A stretch of DNA of 62,174 nt. Source: CALFMR01 sp035550595. Lineage in GTDB: Bacteria; Acidobacteriota; Vicinamibacteria; Vicinamibacterales; SCN-69-37. The notes beneath the pieces are model-generated. The model was not told where the DNA came from, did not search any database, and saw only the letters and a list, made by a program, of their open reading frames with translations. The DNA is taken from NCBI GenBank assembly GCA_035550595.1, contig DASZOV010000042.1, forward strand, positions 1 to 62,174, in the 5' to 3' direction. This document shows, piece by piece, positions 46,670-55,228 of the stretch. Numbering within the stretch: position 1 is the stretch's first letter; each line of letters begins with the position of its first letter. A program made the translations under genes and the position numbers.

Positions 46670-47103
46670 TCACACGATCTTGTCGAGCGATCGTGGCGCG
46701 CAGACATCTTTGTTCTGAAGATTGCCGTGCCCTCTCTCGACGCCGGTCAACGTCTCGTCGGGACATGGGCTCGGGCTCGTCTCGTCTCGACAATTCGGTT
46801 GAAGGGTAGAGGGTGTTGGACATTATTGTCCGAGCGATCGCCGCGGCCGGAGGCCCGTTCGCGCTTGGGCCACGATCGACTAACCCACACGACGCTCAGC
46901 ACTTGTCGCGCGCGCGCCATGGCGGCTCGCGCCGCTGGCGCGGCTGGCGTTCCGTTTGCTCTCTCTGTGCCGCGTGAGTTGCCGCGCGGACGTCCCTGCC
47001 TCTCCGTGGCCTTCATCCGGACCGCCGATCGCGTCACGCCAGTCGCCGCGCATGCGCGCGTCACGTCTCCTCCTCGCGTCGCCCGCCGTGGCCACTCATT
47101 TCC

Positions 47104-47146
47104 GCATTCGGGACCGGCGTCAGCCGGGACGCCGGTCCCCGAATGC
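47104..47146 (+). repeat. Long bulged hairpin upstream of ureD (1)
   Basis: The arms GCATTCGGGACCGGCG (47104-47119) and CGCCGGTCCCCGAATGC (47130-47146) pair with a single extra C. The loop is 10 bases. Confidence 0.6.
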
Positions 47147-47246
47147 CGTTTGGAACCCGGCGATCCCGTCCGCACCCGTGGCGCGACGTGGGCCGCCACC
47201 TGAATCCGCGGGCGAGCGATAGCCGGGGCGTTCGCGACCGCGGTGG

Positions 47247-47290
47247 CGTCGGGCCTGGAGCGCCCGGGATGGACGTTCCAGGCCCCGACG
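47247..47290 (+). repeat. Long bulged hairpin upstream of ureD (2)
   Basis: The arms CGTCGGGCCTGGA (47247-47259) and TCCAGGCCCCGACG (47277-47290) pair with one extra C, the same type of single-base bulge as the hairpin at 47104. It ends 76 bases before ureD. Confidence 0.55.
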
Positions 47291-47366
47291 TCGTTGCTCG
47301 TCCAGGTCGTCCGGACACTGGGTTGTCGCGCTGGCCTGCGATGCGTGGATCGAGGATAGTGGGCGC

Positions 47367-48245
47367 GTGTTGGCCGACCCGAATGCGGGCACTGCGATCG
47401 AAACGGACGTTGGGGGCACCGGTGTGCCTCGCCCTGAGGGGCTCGAGCCCGGCGCCGGTTTCGTCCGCGTGGCGCACGTTGGCGGACGGAGCGTCGTCGT
47501 GCGCCGCGCAGCCGCGAGTCCGCTGCGATTACTCGTGCCGCGCGCGCATGGCGGCGCGGCGTGGATCTTCACGTCGACGTTCGGCGGCGGGTTGGTCGAC
47601 GACGACGACATCGCGCTCGAGGCGATCGTCGACGCGGGCGCCCGCGCGCTCGTGTCGACACAGGCGTCCACGAAGGTGTATCGATCCGTCCGCGGCACGT
47701 CGTCGTCGCTCCACGCGAGTGTGGCGTCCGGCGCGACGATGGTCGTGCTGCCGGATCCGGTCGTCGCGTTCGCCGGCGCGCGCTATCGGCAAGTACAGAC
47801 GTTCGCGCTCGACCCGGACGCGCGGCTCGTCGTGCTCGACTGGATCGTGGCCGGGCGTACGGCGCGTGGCGAGCGCTGGATGTTCGACGAATACATGGCG
47901 CGGCTCGACGTCCGCATCGGCGAACGCCTCGTCGTGCACGACGCGTTGCGGCTCGCGGCCACCGACGGCGACATCGGCGAGCGCATGAGCCGCTTCGACG
48001 TGCTCGCGGTCGTCGTCATCGCGGGACCGGACGTCGAACGCGACGTCGCCGCGTGTCAGTCGCTGGCCGACGCCGAGCGGCCGCGGCGCGACGCGGACCG
48101 GCTGCTGGCGGCGGCGCCGATCCCCGGCGGCGGCGTGTTCCGCGTGGCCGGCACGTCGGTCGAAGCCGTTGCGCGCATCGTGCGCCAGGCGCTCGCGTTC
48201 GTGCCCGAATGGCTCGGCGACGACCCCTGGCGCCGCAAGTGGTGA
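47367..48245 (+). CDS. ureD: Urease accessory protein UreD
   Basis: A 292-residue UreD/UreH protein that, with UreF and UreG, forms the scaffold for nickel delivery to apo-urease. Family features include the early block RLLVPRAHGGAAWIFTSTFG, GGGLVDDDDIALEAIVDAGARALVSTQASTKVYRS, LPDPVVAFAGARYRQ and the C-terminal LAFVPEWLGDDPWRRKW. The start is set at GTG 47367; the first 30 residues are unlike the family, and a later start is possible. First gene of ureD-ureAB-ureC-ureF-ureG. Confidence 0.9.
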   Translation: MLADPNAGTAIETDVGGTGVPRPEGLEPGAGFVRVAHVGGRSVVVRRAAASPLRLLVPRAHGGAAWIFTSTFGGGLVDDDDIALEAIVDAGARALVSTQASTKVYRSVRGTSSSLHASVASGATMVVLPDPVVAFAGARYRQVQTFALDPDARLVVLDWIVAGRTARGERWMFDEYMARLDVRIGERLVVHDALRLAATDGDIGERMSRFDVLAVVVIAGPDVERDVAACQSLADAERPRRDADRLLAAAPIPGGGVFRVAGTSVEAVARIVRQALAFVPEWLGDDPWRRKW

Positions 48246-48287
48246 CGTGAAGAAGGATGTTCGACGTGATGCACAGGCGAGACTGAC

Positions 48288-48971
48288 ATGCACCTCACTC
48301 CACGAGAGATCGACAAGCTCGTCGTCCACCAGGCGGGCGTGCTCGCGCAAAAGCGGCTCGCTCGCGGCGTGCGGCTCAATTATCCGGAGGCGGTCGCGCT
48401 CATCGCAACGCAGATCCTCGAGTTCATCCGTGACGGTCGATCGGTCGCCGAGCTCATGGACCTCGGCCGTCAGTTGCTCGGCCGTGAAGACGTCGCCGAC
48501 GGCGTCGCGGAGATGATCGACGAGGTGCAGGTCGAGGGCACGTTTCCCGACGGCACCAAGCTCGTCACCATCCACCATCCCGTCGTCTCGGCGCACGGCA
48601 ATCGTGCGCTCGCGCTTTACGGCAGTTTTCTGCCTGACACGGTGATCGGCGCGTCCACGTCACGCGCGCCCATCGGCGTCGATGACGCGCCGGGACGAGT
48701 CATGGCGGCGGACGGCGAGATCGTGATCAACGCCGAACGCGCGACGATCGAGCTGAGCGTCGCCAATCACGGCGATCGCCCGATTCAGGTCGGCAGCCAC
48801 TATCCGTTCGCGGAGACGAACGGCGCGCTCGTCTTCGATCGCGACGCGGCGCGCGGCATGCGGCTCGACATTCCGGCCGGCACGGCCGTCCGCTTCGAGC
48901 CCGGCGACACGAAAACCGTGCGTCTCGTGCGCACCGCGGCATCCGAGTCGCCGGCGGGGCGGCAGTCATGA
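48288..48971 (+). CDS. ureAB: Fused urease gamma/beta subunit
   Basis: A 227-residue protein joining UreA (residues 1-100, MHLTPREIDKLVVHQAGVLA, LNYPEAVALI) and UreB (about 110-220, MAADGEIVINAERATIELSV, RPIQVGSHYPFAETNGALVFDR). Such fusions occur in Helicobacter and several other lineages; here the linker is about ten residues (GASTSRAPIGVDDAPGRV). The enzyme hydrolyses urea to ammonia and carbamate in the cytoplasm. Confidence 0.94.
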   Translation: MHLTPREIDKLVVHQAGVLAQKRLARGVRLNYPEAVALIATQILEFIRDGRSVAELMDLGRQLLGREDVADGVAEMIDEVQVEGTFPDGTKLVTIHHPVVSAHGNRALALYGSFLPDTVIGASTSRAPIGVDDAPGRVMAADGEIVINAERATIELSVANHGDRPIQVGSHYPFAETNGALVFDRDAARGMRLDIPAGTAVRFEPGDTKTVRLVRTAASESPAGRQS

Positions 48972-49008
48972 GGATCGAAGCGGGCGAGACCCTTCACGAG
49001 GATCGGAC

Positions 49009-50724
49009 ATGAGCCATCGGATCGCGCGCGCGCATTACGCCGACATCTACGGCCCGACGACCGGCGATCGGATCCGGCTCGGCGACACGGGGCTCGTCGC
49101 CGAAGTCGAGTCGGACGCGACCGTGTACGGCGACGAGTGCAAGTTCGGCGGCGGCAAGGTGCTGCGCGATGCGCAGGGACAAGCGGCCGGCGTGCCCGAC
49201 GCGGACGCGCTCGACTGCGTCATCACGAACGCGCTCATCATCGACTGGACCGGCGTGCGCAAGGCGGACATCGGGATCAAAGGCGGCCGCATCGCCGGCA
49301 TCGGCAAGGCGGGCAATCCGGCCGTCATGGCGGGCGTCACGCCGGGCCTCGTCGTCGGCGTCACGACCGAAGCCATCGCGGGCGAAGGGCTCATCGTTAC
49401 CGCTGGCGGCATCGATGCGCACATTCATTACATCTGTCCGCAGCAGGTGTACGAGGCGCTCGCGAGCGGCGTGACGACGTTCATCGGCGGCGGGACCGGA
49501 CCGGCGACCGGAACGAATGCGACGACGTGTACGCCGGGCGTCCGACACGTGGAGTTGATGCTGCAGGCGACCGATGCGCTGCCGATGAACTTCGGGTTCC
49601 TCGGCAAGGGCAACTCGTCGCGGCCCGAGGGCATGGCCGAGCAGATTCGCGCGGGCGCGATCGGTCTGAAGCTGCACGAGGATTGGGGATCGACACCGGC
49701 GGCGATCGATTGCTGTCTGTCGGTCGCGGACGCCTTCGACGTGCAGGTGGCGATTCATACCGACACGCTCAACGAGTCCGGCTACGTCGACGACACGATT
49801 GCCGCGTTCAAGGGACGGACGATTCACACCTACCACACCGAAGGCGCGGGCGGCGGGCACGCGCCGGACATCATCCGTGTGTGCGGCGAGTCGAACGTGC
49901 TGCCGAGCTCGACCAATCCCACGCGGCCGTACACGGTGAACACGCTCGACGAGCACCTCGACATGCTCATGGTGTGTCACCACCTCGATCGCAACATTCC
50001 GGAGGACGTCGCGTTCGCCGAGAGCCGCATCCGCGGCGAGACGATCGCGGCCGAGGACGTGCTGCACGATCTCGGCGCGATCAGCATGATGTCGAGCGAC
50101 AGTCAGGCGATGGGGCGCGTCGGCGAAGTCGTCACGCGCACGTGGCAGACCGCGCACAAGATGCGGATCGAACGCGGGCCGCTCGACGGCGAGCGCGGCG
50201 CGAACGACAACCTGCGCATCCGGCGGTACATCGCGAAGTACACGATCAATCCGGCGATCACGCACGGCATCGCGCACGAGGTCGGGTCGGTCGAAGTGGG
50301 CAAGCTCGCCGATCTCGTCCTGTGGAAGCCGGCGTTCTTCGGCGCCAAGCCGGAGATCGTCGTCAAGGGCGGATTCATCGCCTGGGCGCAGATGGGCGAC
50401 GCGAACGCGTCGATCCCGACGCCGCAGCCGCTCGTGATGCGCCCGATGTTCGGCGCCTACGGCCGCGCGACCGGCGCGACGTCGCTCGCCTTCGTCTCGC
50501 GCGCCGCGGCCGAAGCCGGCGTCGCCGATCGCTACGGCCTGACCAAACGTGCGGCGGTGGTCGGTCCGTGCCGATCGGTGACCAAGCGCGACATGAAGCT
50601 GAACGACGCGCTGCCGCGCATGGAGGTCGATGCCGAGACGTACACCGTCCGCGCCGACGGCGAGATCCTGCGCGCGAAGCCGGCTGACGTGCTGCCGCTG
50701 GCGCAGAGGTACTTTCTTTTTTGA
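49009..50724 (+). CDS. ureC: Urease alpha (catalytic) subunit
   Basis: A 571-residue nickel amidohydrolase. Metal-binding HIHYICPQQ, the carbamylated lysine in IGLKLHEDWGSTPAAIDCC, HTDTLNESGYVDDT, HTYHTEGAGGGHAPDI, the mobile-flap cysteine-histidine MVCHHLDRNIPEDVAFAESR and the aspartate SSDSQAMGRVGE are all present, so the active site is complete. The stop is followed within 12 bases by a family B repeat and then two family C copies. Confidence 0.97.
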   Translation: MSHRIARAHYADIYGPTTGDRIRLGDTGLVAEVESDATVYGDECKFGGGKVLRDAQGQAAGVPDADALDCVITNALIIDWTGVRKADIGIKGGRIAGIGKAGNPAVMAGVTPGLVVGVTTEAIAGEGLIVTAGGIDAHIHYICPQQVYEALASGVTTFIGGGTGPATGTNATTCTPGVRHVELMLQATDALPMNFGFLGKGNSSRPEGMAEQIRAGAIGLKLHEDWGSTPAAIDCCLSVADAFDVQVAIHTDTLNESGYVDDTIAAFKGRTIHTYHTEGAGGGHAPDIIRVCGESNVLPSSTNPTRPYTVNTLDEHLDMLMVCHHLDRNIPEDVAFAESRIRGETIAAEDVLHDLGAISMMSSDSQAMGRVGEVVTRTWQTAHKMRIERGPLDGERGANDNLRIRRYIAKYTINPAITHGIAHEVGSVEVGKLADLVLWKPAFFGAKPEIVVKGGFIAWAQMGDANASIPTPQPLVMRPMFGAYGRATGATSLAFVSRAAAEAGVADRYGLTKRAAVVGPCRSVTKRDMKLNDALPRMEVDAETYTVRADGEILRAKPADVLPLAQRYFLF

Positions 50725-50735
50725 CAAGCGCGCGC

Positions 50736-50787
50736 CAACTTCGAACTGTGAACTTCGAACTTCGAACGGACGCGGCGCCTTCGGCGC
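50736..50787 (+). repeat. Family B element behind ureC
   Basis: CAACTTCGAACTGTGAACTTC then GAAC, followed by the mini-hairpin GCGCCTTCGGCGC (50775-50787). It has the same polarity relative to the upstream gene as the copies behind clpS and pheA. Confidence 0.78.
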
Positions 50788-50796
50788 AACTAAATT

Positions 50797-50905
50797 TTGA
50801 TGACACCGCGAGCCGCCGAGCGCGTTGATAAAAAGTCCGCGAAGCCCGCGACGTAGGAGCGGCGCTGAGCGGGCGAGCGGGGGTGGGGCCCGCGAGCAAG
50901 TAAGA
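50797..50905 (+). repeat. Family C repeat, variant copy C6
   Basis: Carries an extra internal segment (AAAAAGTCCGCGAAGCCCGC and GCGGCGCTGAGCGGGCGAG) also found in C9 and C10. Confidence 0.75.
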
Positions 50906-50998
50906 GAAGTTGACACCGCGAGCCCCCGAACGCAGTGAGGGTGGCGAGCGTCGTCGCGTTGGGGGTGGGGCCCCAGCGCACTGCAAAAAAAAGATGAC
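50906..50998 (+). repeat. Family C repeat, copy C7, containing the ureF start codon
   Basis: The hairpin is GCGTTGGGG, loop GTGGGG, CCCCAGCGC (one T-G wobble). The terminal AAGATGAC of the unit contains the ureF ATG at 50994-50996. Confidence 0.85.
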
Positions 50999-51650
50999 TG
51001 ATTGGTTGACGTGGCAGATCGTCGACTCCGCATTTCCCACGGGGGGCTTCTCGCATTCGTGGGGGCTGGAGTCGGCGTGGCAGCACGGCGAGGTGCGTGA
51101 CGCGGCGGCGCTTCGGCGGTTCGTGCGGCAGACGATTGTGCAGACGGGCCGTGGCGTCATGCCTCTCGTCACGGCCGCGCACGAAGCTCCCGATCGCCTT
51201 GCGACGCTCGACGCGCTCGCCGATGCCTTTCTGACGAACGTCGTCGCCAACCGCGCGAGCCGCGTGCAGGGCCGCACGCTGGCCGCGACCGCGCGGCGAG
51301 TCTGGCCATCGGCCGCGACCGAAGCCATCGAGCGATGCGCGCTGGCCGGCTGCGCGCACGTGGCGCCGGTCACGGGCGCAGTCTTTGCCGTCGTCGATGT
51401 GCCGCTCAAGGCCGCGCAGCGTCTCGTGCTCTTCATCGCCGCGCGCGGCGTGCTGTCGTCGGCCGTCCGTCTCGGCCTCGTCGGCAGCTACGAAGCGCAG
51501 CGCCTCACCCACGACTGCGCTGCTGAAGCCGACGATGTGTGGCGCACGTGTCGCGACCTCGACGCCGACGACATCGCGCAGACTGCGCCGATCATCGATC
51601 TCTGGCAAGCCGCGCATGACCGACTGTATTCGAGATTATTTCAGTCGTGA
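50994..51650 (+). CDS. ureF: Urease accessory protein UreF
   Basis: A 218-residue helical protein that acts with UreD and UreG in urease activation. It starts WLTWQIVDSAFPTGGFSHSWGLESAWQ, the family N-terminus, and has RRFVRQTIVQTGRGVMPL and VRLGLVGSYEAQRLTHDC. The start is the ATG at 50994, the last codons of a family C repeat; the longer open frame from 50910 is translated repeat sequence. The A-rich stretch before the ATG is not a normal Shine-Dalgarno. Confidence 0.92.
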   Translation: MTDWLTWQIVDSAFPTGGFSHSWGLESAWQHGEVRDAAALRRFVRQTIVQTGRGVMPLVTAAHEAPDRLATLDALADAFLTNVVANRASRVQGRTLAATARRVWPSAATEAIERCALAGCAHVAPVTGAVFAVVDVPLKAAQRLVLFIAARGVLSSAVRLGLVGSYEAQRLTHDCAAEADDVWRTCRDLDADDIAQTAPIIDLWQAAHDRLYSRLFQS

Positions 51651-51659
51651 CAGGGACAG

Positions 51660-51753
51660 AGACAGGCCCGAAGCCGCGCGCAGGGCGCGCGCGCTGAGGG
51701 CGGAGCGATAGTCTGGCGCGGCGTTGGGGGTGGGGCCCCAACGCAACTTAAAT
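51660..51753 (+). repeat. Family C repeat, diverged copy C8
   Basis: Only the second half is clear: hairpin GCGTTGGGG, loop GTGGGG, CCCCAACGC. It lies between ureF and ureG. Confidence 0.65.
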
Positions 51754-51768
51754 AATAGGACCACCACC

Positions 51769-52479
51769 ATGCACTTCATGCCCGGCCATCCACACGATCA
51801 CGACCACGACGATCCTGCGTCGCCCGGTGCGTTCGACGAGCGGCCGTCGCCGCTTGCGCGCGACTACGGCCAGCGCGCGTTCACCGTCGGCATTGGCGGG
51901 CCCGTGGGCAGCGGCAAGACGGCGCTGCTCCTCGCGCTCTGCCGCGCCCTCCGCGACTCGCACAATCTCGGCGTCGTCACGAACGACATCTTCACGAGAG
52001 AGGATGCGGAGTTCCTCGTCCGGCACGAGGCGCTGCCGGCCGATCGCATCAGCGCGGTCGAGACCGGCGGCTGTCCGCACACCGCGGTGCGAGACGACGT
52101 GAGTCAGAATCTGGATGCGTTGCAGCAACTGATGGCGCGGTTCCGGCCGGAGCTGCTGTTCGTCGAGAGTGGCGGCGACAACCTCGCGGCGCAGTTCAGC
52201 CGCGAACTGGCCGATTACACGATCTACGTGATCGACGTATCGGGTGGGGACAAGATTCCGCGCAAGGGCGGACCGGGCATCACGCAGTCGGACCTGCTCG
52301 TCATCAACAAGACCGATCTGGCGCCGCTCATCGGCGCGGACCTCGACGTCATGGCGCGCGACGCGCGGCGCATGCGCGGCGACGGTCCGTTTCTCTTCGC
52401 GCAGGTCAAGAACGGCCTCGGCGTCGACGTCGTGGTCGAGGCCGTGCTGGCGGCACGCGCGGCAGCGCTGGAGTCGTAA
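51769..52479 (+). CDS. ureG: Urease accessory GTPase UreG
   Basis: A 236-residue SIMIBI GTPase that powers nickel insertion. It has the P-loop GIGGPVGSGKT, the nickel-binding CPH motif in ETGGCPHTAVRDDVSQNL, FVESGGDNLAAQFS, and guanine specificity NKTDLAPLIG. The N-terminus carries a histidine/aspartate tract (HPHDHDHDD), which could bind nickel and partly replace the missing UreE. ATG 51769 has AGGA nine bases ahead; ATG 51778 would shorten the tract only slightly. Confidence 0.95.
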   Translation: MHFMPGHPHDHDHDDPASPGAFDERPSPLARDYGQRAFTVGIGGPVGSGKTALLLALCRALRDSHNLGVVTNDIFTREDAEFLVRHEALPADRISAVETGGCPHTAVRDDVSQNLDALQQLMARFRPELLFVESGGDNLAAQFSRELADYTIYVIDVSGGDKIPRKGGPGITQSDLLVINKTDLAPLIGADLDVMARDARRMRGDGPFLFAQVKNGLGVDVVVEAVLAARAAALES

Positions 52480-52601
52480 TCGCGGGGCCTTCGGGCCGGG
52501 CAGGGGACGGGCGACCTGATTGACAGGTCGTCCTGCCGCATGGTTTAAGTAGCTCCTCTTTCCGGTTGCCGCGCCGTCCGCCGGCGCGATCGAGGGACAT
52601 C

Positions 52602-53645
52602 ATGGATTACACCAGACGGGAAGTCGGCAAGCTGGCGCTGGCGGCCCTGGCGTTGCCGCGTGTGCTCGACATCAAGCTTCGGGCCGACTCGAAGTTCAGC
52701 GGCGTGCAGATCGGCGCCATCACCTACAGCTACCGCACGATCAGCGACGCGCACGAGATCATCAAGGCCATGCACGACATCGGCTTGTCCGAGGTGGAGC
52801 TGATGTCGGGCGACGCCGAGAAGCTCGCCGGCATTCCGCCGCTGCCCGACTTCGGCAGGGGCGGACGTCGCGCGGGCGCGCCCGGTGGCGCGAGGCCTGG
52901 CGGCGCCCCGGGTGCCGGCGCAGCGCCAGGCGCGGCGCGTGGCCGCGGCGGGCGTCGCGGTGGCTTCCAGCGGCCGCAGCTCACGCCCGAGCAGCAGGCT
53001 CAGATGAAGGACGCGCAGGACGCGCAGGAGAAGTGGCGCATGTCGGCCACTGAAGCGACGTTCACGCCCGTCATCAAGATGTGGACTGACGCCGGCATCG
53101 ACCTGCGCCTGCTCACCTACAACATGAACGTCAAGACGACGACCGACGATCAGATCGAGTACGGCTTCATGATGGCGAGGGCGCTGAAGGTGAAGGCCAT
53201 CACGACGTCGACGCAGGTCAGCATGGCCAAGCGGCTCGCGCCGTTCGCCGACAAGCACCAGATCCCGGTCGGCTTCCACGGCCACGACCAGACGCAGAAC
53301 CCGGACGAGGTGTCGACCGAGGCGACGTTCGAGACGGTCATGTCCGCGTCGAAGTACATCTGGGCGAACCTCGACATCGGTCACTACACGGCGGCCAACG
53401 GTGATGCGGTCGCGTTCATCAACAAGCACCACGAGCGCATCACGAACCTGCACCTCAAGGATCGCAAGCGCGACCACGGCCCGAACATGCCGTTCGGCCA
53501 GGGCGACACGCCGATCAAGGAAGTGCTGCAGCTCTTGAAGCGCACCCAGTGGGACATCCCCGCGAACATCGAGTTCGAGTATCCCGGCGACCCGCTCGTC
53601 GAGATGCCGAAGTGCCTCGCGTACTGCAAGGACGCGCTCGCGTAA
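52602..53645 (+). CDS. Tat-exported sugar phosphate isomerase/epimerase-like TIM-barrel protein
   Basis: A 347-residue AP-endonuclease-2/xylose-isomerase-fold protein. Start at ATG 52602 (GAGGGA ahead) gives a twin-arginine signal (TRREVGKLALAALALP). Barrel segments include VQIGAITYSYR, IGLSEVELMSG, DLRLLTYNMN, PVGFHGHDQTQNPDE, WANLDIGHYTAANG, ITNLHLKDRKRDHGP and NIEFEYPGDP, with the Glu/Asp/His metal ligands of the family. A Gly/Arg/Ala/Pro insert of about 40 residues (around 90-125) interrupts the barrel between the first strands. The substrate is unknown. It follows ureG by about 120 bases but has no functional tie to urease. Confidence 0.85.
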   Translation: MDYTRREVGKLALAALALPRVLDIKLRADSKFSGVQIGAITYSYRTISDAHEIIKAMHDIGLSEVELMSGDAEKLAGIPPLPDFGRGGRRAGAPGGARPGGAPGAGAAPGAARGRGGRRGGFQRPQLTPEQQAQMKDAQDAQEKWRMSATEATFTPVIKMWTDAGIDLRLLTYNMNVKTTTDDQIEYGFMMARALKVKAITTSTQVSMAKRLAPFADKHQIPVGFHGHDQTQNPDEVSTEATFETVMSASKYIWANLDIGHYTAANGDAVAFINKHHERITNLHLKDRKRDHGPNMPFGQGDTPIKEVLQLLKRTQWDIPANIEFEYPGDPLVEMPKCLAYCKDALA

Positions 53646-53781
53646 GGTATGCGTGACACCGCGAGCCCCCGAGCGTAGCGAGGGCGGCGATGCGATAAAA
53701 GAAGTCCGCGAAGCCCCGAGTGCAACGAGGGCGCTGAGCGGGCGAGCGGGGGTGGGGCCCCGCGAGCAGGCAAGAAAGATG
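53646..53781 (+). repeat. Family C repeat, variant copy C9
   Basis: Starts at the stop of the TIM-barrel gene. It has the extra segment seen in C6 and C10, and hairpin GCGGGG, loop GTGGGG, CCCCGC. Confidence 0.78.
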
Positions 53782-53796
53782 GCCCCAACGAACACG

Positions 53797-53826
53797 GAGC
53801 CCCCGGGCCTTCAGGCCCGGGGGCTC
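53797..53826. terminator. Bidirectional hairpin between converging genes (family E)
   Basis: Perfect 13-bp stem, GAGCCCCCGGGCC, loop TTCA, GGCCCGGGGGCTC. It lies between the TIM-barrel gene (plus) and the FAD oxidase (minus), ten bases from the latter's stop. No T-run follows, so it may be a terminator without U-tract. Confidence 0.55.
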
Positions 53827-53836
53827 TCCGCCTTCG

Positions 53837-55228
53837 TCACTCCCCGAGAATTTTCCCCGGATTCAGAATCCCCTTCGGATCGAGCGCGTGCTTGATCGCG
53901 CGGAAGAGCACGATCTCTTCCGCCGTGCGCGTGTGTCCGAGATACGGGCGCTTGAGCAGGCCGATGCCGTGTTCGGCCGAGATCGTCCCGCGCCACTCGC
54001 GCACGAGTCCGTAGACAATCGCGTCGAGCTCGGCCTGCGGCTGCGCGCCGTCCTGCACGACGAGGTTGAGGTGGAGGTTCGAGTCGCCGATGTGGCCGAA
54101 GAACGCCGTTCGCGCGGCCGGCCAGCGCTCACGCAGCGCGCAGCCGCAGGCCTCGACGAAGCGTCCGATGTCGCCAATCGGGATCCCGAGGTCGTAGCCG
54201 ACGCTCGCGCCGAGCAGCCGCGGAAACTCGCCTGACAGATCGCGCACGCGCCAGAGGTCGCGTACTTCGGACGGCGACTGCGCCATCACGCCTTCGGTCA
54301 CGAGGCCCGTGTCGAGCGCGTCCGCCAGCATGCGCTCGAAGGCCGCACGATCGGCCGCGGCGTCCGCGCCGAGCGCTTCGACGAGCGCATACATCCCCGC
54401 GCCGGCGGCAACCGGCGGCGCGACGCCCGATCCCGGCTGGGCGACGAGCGCGTAGAAGTCCGGCCATAGCACTTCGAACGCCGACAGCGTGCCTCCAAGC
54501 GATGCGCGCGCGTGCGCGAGCAGCGCCACGACCTGGTCGTAGCCCTCGAGCGCGCAGAGCGCGGCCGCCTGGCTGCGCGGCTGCGGGTGCAGCCGCAGCA
54601 CGACGCGCGTGACGAGGCCGAGCGTACCTTCCGATCCGACGAAGAGTTGCCGCAGATCGGGCCCCGCGTTGTTCTTGATGAGCTTGTTGAGCGACGTGAC
54701 GATCGTGCCGTCGGCGAGCACGACCTCGAGTCCCAGCACGAGGTCGCGCGTCATGCCGTAGCGGATGACGCGATTGCCGCCGGCGTTGGTCGCGATGTTG
54801 CCGCCGATTTGACACGATCCGCGCGCGCCGAGATCCAGCGGAAAGAACAGTCCGGCCGCCGCGGCCGCATCTTGAATGACCTGGAGCGGCGTGCCGGCCT
54901 GCGCCGTGAGCGTCGATGCCGCACGGTCGACCTCCTCGACGCCCGTCATCCGCTCGAACGACACGAGCACGCAGCCGTCGACCGGTGCGGCGCCGCCGAC
55001 GAGGCCCGTCAGCCCGCCCTGCGCCACGACCGGCACGCCGTGTGCGTGACAGATGCGGACCGCTGCCGACACGTCCTCCGTCGTCCGCGGCCGCACGAGC
55101 GCCGCCACCGGCGTCGTCTCGGCGCGCACGACCCAGTCGCCGAGATATCGCGCCTCGATCGCTTCGCCCGCGACGACGATGTCGTCGCCGAGCGCCTGGT
55201 GGAGGGCGGTGAACACGGGCGCGGTCAT
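53837..55228 (-). CDS. FAD-linked oxidase (GlcD-like, D-2-hydroxyacid dehydrogenase type)
   Basis: A 463-residue flavoprotein of the FAD_binding_4 / FAD-oxidase_C family, oxidising a D-2-hydroxy acid such as glycolate or D-lactate. It has VVAQGGLTGLVGGAAP, the FAD-binding GSCQIGGNIATNAGGNRVIRYG (in two parts), FVGSEGTLGLVTRVVLRLHP, and the C-terminal metal and substrate block HIGDSNLHLNLVV, ISAEHGIGLLKRPYL and DPKGILNPGKIL. The frame extends upstream, but ATG 55228 has GGAGG five bases ahead and begins the family homology. No glcE/F partner is adjacent. Confidence 0.93.
   Translation of the reverse strand: MTAPVFTALHQALGDDIVVAGEAIEARYLGDWVVRAETTPVAALVRPRTTEDVSAAVRICHAHGVPVVAQGGLTGLVGGAAPVDGCVLVSFERMTGVEEVDRAASTLTAQAGTPLQVIQDAAAAAGLFFPLDLGARGSCQIGGNIATNAGGNRVIRYGMTRDLVLGLEVVLADGTIVTSLNKLIKNNAGPDLRQLFVGSEGTLGLVTRVVLRLHPQPRSQAAALCALEGYDQVVALLAHARASLGGTLSAFEVLWPDFYALVAQPGSGVAPPVAAGAGMYALVEALGADAAADRAAFERMLADALDTGLVTEGVMAQSPSEVRDLWRVRDLSGEFPRLLGASVGYDLGIPIGDIGRFVEACGCALRERWPAARTAFFGHIGDSNLHLNLVVQDGAQPQAELDAIVYGLVREWRGTISAEHGIGLLKRPYLGHTRTAEEIVLFRAIKHALDPKGILNPGKILGE

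Larger units (their letters stand above)
46169..47366. other. 1.2-kb non-coding region between thrB and ureD
   Basis: The thrB-proximal half (46188-46670) is made of family D and family C repeats, including a near tandem duplication of about 175 bases. The ureD-proximal half has no repeat of these families but contains a small AT-rich palindrome (46818-46831) and two long bulged hairpins (47104-47146 and 47247-47290). Open frames here (for example 46637-47203) show no family resemblance and I do not call them genes. Confidence 0.7.

Noticed and set aside
46637..47203. 188-codon open frame upstream of ureD
   Set aside because: Begins in a family C repeat, has no family resemblance, and an antisense frame of similar length shows it is a compositional effect.
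51724..51768. Longer UreG start inside a family C copy
   Set aside because: The first 15 residues would be repeat-derived; the ATG at 51769 is better placed and begins the His tract.
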